Source: Chloroflexota bacterium (GTDB lineage Bacteria; Chloroflexota; Anaerolineae; Anaerolineales; Villigracilaceae). From it: a stretch of DNA of 10,439 bases. The position numbers and the translations under genes are program-made. Where the stretch lies: NCBI GenBank assembly GCA_021812905.1, contig JAKAMM010000038.1:1-10439 (forward strand). The letters run 5' to 3'. Positions 6,908-10,439 of this stretch are shown here, piece by piece. Every line of letters begins with the position of its first letter. Position 1 is the first letter of the stretch. The notes under the pieces are model-generated. The model was given only the letters and a program-made list of their open reading frames with translations. It searched no databases and was not told the origin of the DNA.

Positions 6908-7342
6908 CTACCAGCCGAACTCATCGAACTTGATTCCATCCAAATGGTTCTGGATGGCCCGCCTGATATAAGGAATTGTATTTTGGGGCAAAGAGTCGAT
7001 GGCCGCCCAGCGCAGGTCATCGCATTTATCTGGTTCATTATTGAATGGTTCGCGGGGCCAGCTCGTCACACGGACGAAGAAATCCACGCGCTCTTCACCG
7101 TCGAGACGGTGCATCACACTCGAGAAGATGAGATGCTCCGCTTCGATCTGGACCCCGATCTCTTCCTGCGCTTCGCGGGCGGCCGCGGCCATCACGGTTT
7201 CGTCCCCGTCTAAATGTCCGGCAGGGACACTGTACTCGCCATCCCGAAAACCGGTGTTGAATCGACGTATCAACAGGACTTGATCCTCGCGAAAGAAAAA
7301 CAAATGCACTGTGGTTGGAAATGTTGCGCGCTGCCTGGTCAT
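6908..7342 (-). CDS. Nudix hydrolase
   Basis: A 144-residue cytosolic hydrolase of nucleoside diphosphate-X compounds. The Nudix box is complete at residues 42-64: G-HLDGD-E-TVMAAAA-REAQEEIGV fits GX5EX7REUXEEXGU exactly, giving the Mg2+-binding glutamates at 57, 60 and 61. Strand VHLFFFREDQVLLIRR at 12-27 leads into the box as usual. The substrate cannot be read from the sequence; the DGEYSVPAGHLDGDE region is of the MutT-like or NTP-pyrophosphohydrolase type. The ATG overlaps the TGA of the adenosine deaminase gene by 4 nt (ATGA), so the two are translationally coupled. Pairing with a purine salvage enzyme suggests nucleotide clean-up or salvage, but this is inference. It ends in TAG and a strong hairpin follows. 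Confidence 0.93.
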   Translation of the reverse strand: MTRQRATFPTTVHLFFFREDQVLLIRRFNTGFRDGEYSVPAGHLDGDETVMAAAAREAQEEIGVQIEAEHLIFSSVMHRLDGEERVDFFVRVTSWPREPFNNEPDKCDDLRWAAIDSLPQNTIPYIRRAIQNHLDGIKFDEFGW

Positions 7343-8352
7343 GCGAAATAGCTGTCCCAGATTCTTTTCTTGTCCGCTTCGGGGATGAAGGATGCTTCGA
7401 AGGCGTAGCGGTTGCAGGCGGCGATATCGTCCATACTCATGCCGAGAATTTCGTGAGCGATGCGGTATTCGTTGTTCAAGTTTGTTTCCAACACTTCAGG
7501 ATCGTCGGAATTGATGGTCACGCGCACGCCGAGATCGAACAGTTTCTTGAGCGGATGTTCTTCGATCCTGCGCACGGAGTTGGTCAGATAATTGCTCCAC
7601 GGGTTGACCTCCAGCGTGATGCCGCGCTCCTTGACCAGTTCGATGGCATTCATATCTTCGATGATATGAATGCCATGGCCGATGCGGTCTGGATTAACCA
7701 TGTTGATGGTATCCATCACGTAGGAGGCGGGCGTATCTTCGCCGGAGTGGATCGTCACTTTGAGTCCTGCCTCTTTGGCCTTCATGATGGGTTTGACAAA
7801 GTCACGAATCGGATATGTGACTTCGCTGTCGGCCAGGTCAACGCCGATGAAATGTTGTTTGTTGCGAATAGCCCAGTCCACGGTCTTGACGCAGGATTTA
7901 GCTCCCATGCCGCGCGTGGTGATGGCGATATAGCCGATGGCCATGTCGAACTCGCGCTCGGCGCGTCGTTTGGCACGCAAGAGTCCCTCGAGGCAGGTGT
8001 CCCAATTCAAGTTGTGGCCGTGAAAGGCCCAGTCCGGTGAGAAGCGCACCTCAAAAAGCTTGATGTTCTGTCGAGCAGAGTCCTCGAACAGTTCCCAGGC
8101 GATGCGCTCGACAATGGCAGGCGAGGTGATGCTGTTTTGGAAAATGTCGAAGGCTTTCAGCACAGCGTGCAAGTCGCGCATCTGGTCATAAACCTTGACG
8201 GTTTTATCCAGCTCGCCGACCTCGTAGGAAGGCAGTTCCAAACCGTATTCTTTTGCAGAGTCGATAATGGTCTGCGTGCGGATGGAGCCTTCAAGGTGGA
8301 TATGGATCTCAGTTTTTGGAAGGTCGTTGTAACGCGCATCGAAGTTTTTCAT
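7339..8352 (-). CDS. add: Adenosine deaminase family protein
   Basis: Zinc metallohydrolase that deaminates adenosine and deoxyadenosine to inosine and deoxyinosine in purine salvage. The 337 residues show the full catalytic set: H17 and H19 (PKTEIHIHLEGS), H202 and E205 (TIHSGED), H226 (RIGHGI) and D283-D284 (INSDDP). These sit a constant 12 residues below the mouse ADA numbering. GVDLADSE near 170-177 is also typical. Two variants stand out: HSGED where HAGE is usual, and EVNPWSN where most members have a Cys-Pro-x-Ser-Asn stretch. Substrate preference may therefore differ, and adenine or modified-adenosine deaminases belong to the same superfamily. I chose ATG 8352, with AGG 5 nt upstream; a GTG at 8358 is the alternative. 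The gene is coupled to the Nudix gene. Upstream on the - strand I see TAAAAT near 8386 but no matching -35. Confidence 0.9.
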   Translation of the reverse strand: MKNFDARYNDLPKTEIHIHLEGSIRTQTIIDSAKEYGLELPSYEVGELDKTVKVYDQMRDLHAVLKAFDIFQNSITSPAIVERIAWELFEDSARQNIKLFEVRFSPDWAFHGHNLNWDTCLEGLLRAKRRAEREFDMAIGYIAITTRGMGAKSCVKTVDWAIRNKQHFIGVDLADSEVTYPIRDFVKPIMKAKEAGLKVTIHSGEDTPASYVMDTINMVNPDRIGHGIHIIEDMNAIELVKERGITLEVNPWSNYLTNSVRRIEEHPLKKLFDLGVRVTINSDDPEVLETNLNNEYRIAHEILGMSMDDIAACNRYAFEASFIPEADKKRIWDSYFA

Positions 8353-8473
8353 AAGCACCTGCCTGTGAGCAATGGGACTTCACCATTTTACCCTCTTGTT
8401 TCGCAACAGGCCGCCCGTAATTGACCAGGGAGTGTTCAAAAAACAACACACTCATATCGTTGCGAGGGTTGGT

Positions 8474-8514
8474 GGTTGAGCAGGGCGAGCGCTTTTCTTG
8501 CCCGTATCGAAACC
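8474..8514. repeat. GGTTGAG...TCGAAACC palindromic block nested in copy 2
   Basis: An imperfect palindrome: GGTT at 8474-8477 pairs with AACC at 8511-8514, and GGGC at 8483-8486 with GCCC at 8500-8503. The ends GGTTGAG and ATCGAAACC are, from memory, those of a separate dispersed repeat seen in several high- and mid-GC phyla. Here it interrupts the left arm region of the larger element. Confidence 0.5.
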
Positions 8515-8588
8515 CAGCCCGAAGCAATCCCCAACTTTACGGGAGATTGCTCACCTGTACTTGCGCCAGGTGCAATTGTCGCCGCCAA

Positions 8589-8612
8589 GCCTGCACTGAG
8601 CATGTCGAAGTG
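8589..8612. repeat. GCCTGCACTGAGCATGTCGAAGTG-type short repeat block nested in copy 2
   Basis: This block resembles a known widespread short repeat whose ends are GCCTG(C/T)ACTGAGC and GTCGAAG. It lies in the right flank of copy 2, between the inner and outer arms, and accounts for part of that copy's extra length. Recognition is from memory, not a search. Confidence 0.45.
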
Positions 8613-8703
8613 AACGCGGCTCGCAACGACGTTGAAATTTATTTTTTGAACTTGGACACTTCCATTGGCCAACGATTTACTGAAATTAACCCATTTTTGC
8701 CGT

Positions 8704-8731
8704 TTGAAGTTCTCACTTTTGATGCTAGAAT
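8704..8731 (+). promoter_or_regulatory. Extended -10 promoter for the PH/SHOCT gene
   Basis: TTGAAG at 8704-8709, a 16-bp spacer, then TAGAAT at 8726-8731 preceded by TG at 8723-8724, giving an extended -10 (TGCTAGAAT). Transcription would begin near 8738. This leaves a leader of about 120 nt that contains the perfect hairpin at 8758-8800 before the gene start at 8859. Confidence 0.5.
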
Positions 8732-8757
8732 CATATCTTCTCAAAAAGAAGGGGGAA

Positions 8758-8800
8758 GTGGGGTGTTTTGGGCGGGCTTCGCCCGCCCAAAACACCCCAC
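8758..8800 (+). repeat. Perfect 20-bp hairpin in the leader of the PH/SHOCT gene
   Basis: Arms 8758-8777 and 8781-8800 are perfectly complementary over 20 bp with a TTC loop. The stem carries GTGGGGTG and GGGCGGGC. On the + strand it is followed by ACCCCGCTTTATTG, which lacks a proper T-run. On the - strand T-rich sequence comes only about 10 nt later. It is therefore more likely a REP-like element or leader structure than a terminator. It ends 58 nt before the start codon and leaves the ribosome binding site at 8848-8853 free. Confidence 0.75.
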
Positions 8801-8858
8801 ACCCCGCTTTATTGAAAAGATACCTAGAATCATACAAAGGTTCAGGCAAGGAGAAAAA

Positions 8859-9479
8859 ATGGCAAAGAATTATGTCCAGAGTATGTTAGGCGAAAATGAA
8901 CACATTATCCTGGTCACACGTCAGCACTGGTTCGTACTCTTCAGCGCGATCGTGGCGGAAATTACCATCACCCTGCTGTTGATCGCAGCCGTCAGTGTGG
9001 CGACCTTTTTCTTTCCACTGGCGGCTTTTGGCTTTGTGCTGGTGATCGTGCCGCTGATCAGTATGCTGCGCGATATCCTGATCTGGAACAACCACGAATA
9101 TCTTGTGACCAACCGCCGCGTGATCCAGATCTCTGGCATCTTCAACAAGAACGTGGTGGACTCATCACTGGAAAAAGTCAACGACGTCAAGATGACGCAA
9201 TCTTTTTGGGGGAGGCTGTTCGATTACGGTGATGTGGAAATCCTGACCGCCAGCGAGATCGGGGTCAACCTGTTCAAGCGCATCGGCGACCCGATCAAAT
9301 TCAAGACGGCGATGCTGAATGCCAAGGAGAAGCTCGGCTATGAAGGGACGGGCACTCACGCTCAACCCGCCGATGATGTCCCTGCCATGATTGCTCAACT
9401 GGACGAGTTGCGCAAGAAAGGCATCGTCACCGAAGCAGAATTCCAGGCCAAGAAGGCTGAACTGCTGAAGAAAATGTAG
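8859..9479 (+). CDS. Membrane-anchored PH-like (bPH_2) protein with C-terminal SHOCT domain
   Basis: A 206-residue protein with three parts. Two adjoining hydrophobic segments lie at about 25-50 and 51-75. A bacterial PH-like domain follows (about 76-155; YLVTNRRVIQISGIFNKNVVDSSLEKVNDV is the typical signature region). A flexible linker (GTGTHAQPADD) leads to a SHOCT helical hairpin at 172-205 (IAQLDELRKKGIVTEAEFQAKKAELLKKM minus the ends). It should sit in the cytoplasmic membrane with PH and SHOCT domains on one face. Exact function is unknown; SHOCT modules are thought to mediate oligomerisation. ATG 8859 is fixed by AAGGAG at 8848-8853 with a 5-nt spacer. The frame stays open upstream to 8421, but that part translates repeats. 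It is probably monocistronic: its own promoter lies upstream, and a repeat and terminator follow. Confidence 0.88.
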   Translation: MAKNYVQSMLGENEHIILVTRQHWFVLFSAIVAEITITLLLIAAVSVATFFFPLAAFGFVLVIVPLISMLRDILIWNNHEYLVTNRRVIQISGIFNKNVVDSSLEKVNDVKMTQSFWGRLFDYGDVEILTASEIGVNLFKRIGDPIKFKTAMLNAKEKLGYEGTGTHAQPADDVPAMIAQLDELRKKGIVTEAEFQAKKAELLKKM

Positions 9480-9499
9480 TTTTTGACACTATTTTCAAT

Positions 9500-9586
9500 A
9501 TGTCGTTGCGATCGCACTTTGCAAAGCAATCTCCTCGCTAAAACAGGGGATTGCTTCGACGGAAGAGCGCCGTCTCGCAACGACAT
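9500..9586. repeat. 87-bp palindromic element, copy 3
   Basis: Perfect 12-bp outer arms, ATGTCGTTGCGA at 9500-9511 and its complement at 9575-9586, with 8-bp inner arms AAGCAATC at 9524-9531 and its complement at 9549-9556. AAGCAATCTCCTCG and GATTGCTTCG are shared with copy 1. The outer stem has G-C where copy 1 has A-T at the fifth pair, changed on both arms. It begins 21 nt after the stop of the PH/SHOCT gene. Confidence 0.85.
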
Positions 9587-9626
9587 GGTTCATAAAGAAT
9601 TGCTGAGTTTTTAGCCTAATCAAAAC

Positions 9627-9663
9627 CAACAACGGCGCGCCGGCATGGCGCGTTGTTGCTTTT
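9627..9663 (+). terminator. Hairpin terminator between the PH/SHOCT gene and lepA
   Basis: CAACAA at 9627-9632 pairs with TTGTTG at 9653-9658, and CGCGCC at 9636-9641 with GGCGCG at 9647-9652. There is a 3-nt bulge on the 5' side and a 5-nt loop. CTTTT follows immediately. The GC-rich stem plus short T-run fits an intrinsic terminator closing the PH/SHOCT transcript, although it lies about 150 nt past that gene. Confidence 0.55.
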
Positions 9664-9672
9664 AAAATCGGT

Positions 9673-9678
9673 TATACT
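9673..9678 (+). promoter_or_regulatory. Probable -10 box for lepA
   Basis: TATACT lies 127 nt upstream of the lepA start, directly after the terminator hairpin. The best -35 candidate, TTGTTG at 9653-9658, overlaps the hairpin arm and gives a short 14-bp spacer. Confidence comes mainly from the hexamer and its position. The rest of 9679-9805 holds one 28-codon reading frame and nothing else I can identify. Confidence 0.35.
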
Positions 9679-9805
9679 TTCGACGCTTAAACAGTTTTCA
9701 ACAGACATCTTGCGTAAATGTTTATCCGGGTAAATTGCCGCTCTGGCGAAGAACGCCTCGCAGGTACATGTCCATCCAACAGAATCGAAACCTCCAGAAA
9801 GTAGA

Positions 9806-10439
9806 ATGACCGACCATATCCGAAACTTCTGCATCATCGCGCACGTGGACCATGGCAAATCCACGCTCGCGGACCGACTCCTACAGCTCACTGGCACGAT
9901 CTCCGATCGTGATATGAGCGCACAGATACTCGACACGATGGACCTCGAGCGCGAAAAAGGCGTCACCATCAAGGCCTCCGCCGTGCGCATGTATTACACC
10001 GCCAAGGACAATCAAAAATACGAGATCAATTTAATTGATACACCCGGCCACGTCGACTTCGGTTACGAGGTCAGCCGCGCGCTCAAGGCTTGTGAAGGCG
10101 CGGTGCTGGTTGTCGACGCCACACAGGGCATCGAAGCGCAGACGCTCGCAAATTTGTATCAGGCTCTCGAAGCCGATCTCACCATCATTCCCGTCATCAA
10201 TAAGATCGACCTGCCATCCGCCCGTCCCGATGAAGTGGCCGAGGATATCGCCAGCCTGATCGGGGTCGAAGCCGGAAGCGTGCTCCGCATTTCGGCCAAA
10301 GAAGGCCTGAACGTGGATCAAGTCCTCGAAGCCATTGTCACGCGCGTGCCGCCGCCCAAAGATGCGGACGAGTCGCCTCTGCGCGCGCTCATTTTTGATT
10401 CGCATTACGACTCTTACAAAGGTGTCATCGCCTACATCC
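9806..10439 (+). CDS. lepA: Elongation factor 4 (LepA), N-terminal part, runs off window
   Basis: Translational GTPase of the EF-G-like LepA family. It binds ribosomes and is implicated in back-translocation and in initiation or 30S biogenesis. The 211 visible residues contain the whole G domain: G1 AHVDHGKST (12-20), G2 GVTIKA (52-57), G3 DTPGHVDF (78-85), G4 NKID (132-135) and G5 SAK (163-165). The start of domain II follows. [16 protein letters not shown]-like DATQG, and EAQTLANLY distinguish LepA from EF-G and EF-Tu. Small oddities are GVTIKA where GITIKA is usual and GYEVSR where SYEVSR is usual. The start is the ATG at 9806, where the family begins; the upstream AGAAAG is a weak ribosome binding site. 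The C-terminal two thirds lie beyond the window edge. Confidence 0.96.
   Translation, partial: MTDHIRNFCIIAHVDHGKSTLADRLLQLTGTISDRDMSAQILDTMDLEREKGVTIKASAVRMYYTAKDNQKYEINLIDTPGHVDFGYEVSRALKACEGAVLVVDATQGIEAQTLANLYQALEADLTIIPVINKIDLPSARPDEVAEDIASLIGVEAGSVLRISAKEGLNVDQVLEAIVTRVPPPKDADESPLRALIFDSHYDSYKGVIAYI

Larger units (their letters stand above)
8457..8630. repeat. Palindromic element, copy 2, enlarged by other repeats
   Basis: Outer arms TCGTTGCGAG at 8457-8466 and CTCGCAACGA at 8620-8629 match the ends of copies 1 and 3. The core GAAGCAATC at 8521-8529 and GAGATTGCT at 8543-8551 is also shared. At about 174 bp it is twice as long as the other two because extra sequence sits in each flank. 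A GGTTGAG...ATCGAAACC block lies in the left flank, and a CCTGCACTGAGCATGTCGAAGTG block in the right. This is the main content of the gene-free stretch 8353-8558 and beyond. Reading frames through it on both strands are repeat translations, not genes. Confidence 0.7.

Noticed and set aside
7315..8040. 241-aa + strand reading frame opposite the adenosine deaminase gene
   Set aside because: It is an antisense shadow of a well-supported gene, with no recognisable domain and no ribosome binding site that I trust.
8758..8800. Intrinsic terminator for the adenosine deaminase or PH gene
   Set aside because: It lies upstream of both genes, and no T-run adjoins it on either strand.
8436..8849. 137-aa - strand reading frame in the gene-free stretch
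   Set aside because: It is a translation of the repeats on the opposite strand, with no family features.
8421..8858. N-terminal extension of the PH/SHOCT reading frame to 8421
   Set aside because: It runs through nested repeats and the 20-bp hairpin and lacks protein-like composition. AAGGAG before 8859 marks the real start.
2339..9586. CRISPR array or insertion sequence
   Set aside because: The repeats are palindromic, widely spaced and without regular spacers. No Cas protein or transposase is encoded in the window.

Overview
The window looks like a chromosomal segment of an uncultured Chloroflexota bacterium, most likely Anaerolineae. This rests on moderate GC content, the protein families present, a two-gene module of unknown function that I recall from that phylum, and intergenic spaces filled with short dispersed palindromes. 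The placement is inference; no rRNA or other decisive phylogenetic marker is present, and LepA is truncated by the window edge.

Positions 100-4460 (+ strand) are a branched-chain amino acid operon: leuD, cimA (citramalate synthase), leuB and ilvE. CimA makes (R)-citramalate from pyruvate and acetyl-CoA. LeuCD isomerises it, LeuB oxidises the product to 2-oxobutanoate for isoleucine, and IlvE performs the last transamination for Ile, Leu and Val. LeuD and LeuB also serve leucine synthesis. leuC, and perhaps leuA, would be expected upstream of the window. Two gaps in the operon hold repeats: an imperfect 19-bp-arm hairpin between leuD and cimA, and a 90-bp palindromic element between cimA and leuB.

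Positions 4461-4652 hold a period-10 tandem repeat and a sharply truncated tRNA-Arg(TCT) on the - strand. The tRNA fragment lies 7 bp beyond the stop codon of a two-gene - strand module (6677 down to 4653). The upstream gene encodes a 520-aa protein that looks like several winged-helix segments plus a Tudor/CarD-like beta-barrel. The downstream gene encodes a 153-aa protein with a C-terminal winged helix. Their stop and start codons abut. This is the best candidate in the window for an undescribed system.

Positions 6908-8352 (- strand) are an adenosine deaminase followed by a Nudix hydrolase, overlapping by 4 nt (ATGA) and ending in a strong hairpin terminator at 6836-6879. Positions 8353-8858 have no gene. 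They hold a mosaic of three repeat families (8457-8630), a good extended -10 promoter (8704-8731) and a perfect 20-bp hairpin (8758-8800). The promoter and hairpin lead into a small membrane protein with PH-like and SHOCT domains (8859-9479, + strand). Positions 9480-9805 hold a third copy of the palindromic element, a terminator and a probable -10 box. lepA (elongation factor 4) starts at 9806 and runs off the window.

The three palindromic elements (2339-2428, 8457-8630, 9500-9586) share ends and core. Between copies 1 and 3 there is a compensatory A:T to G:C change in the outer stem, which argues that the folded form is maintained.
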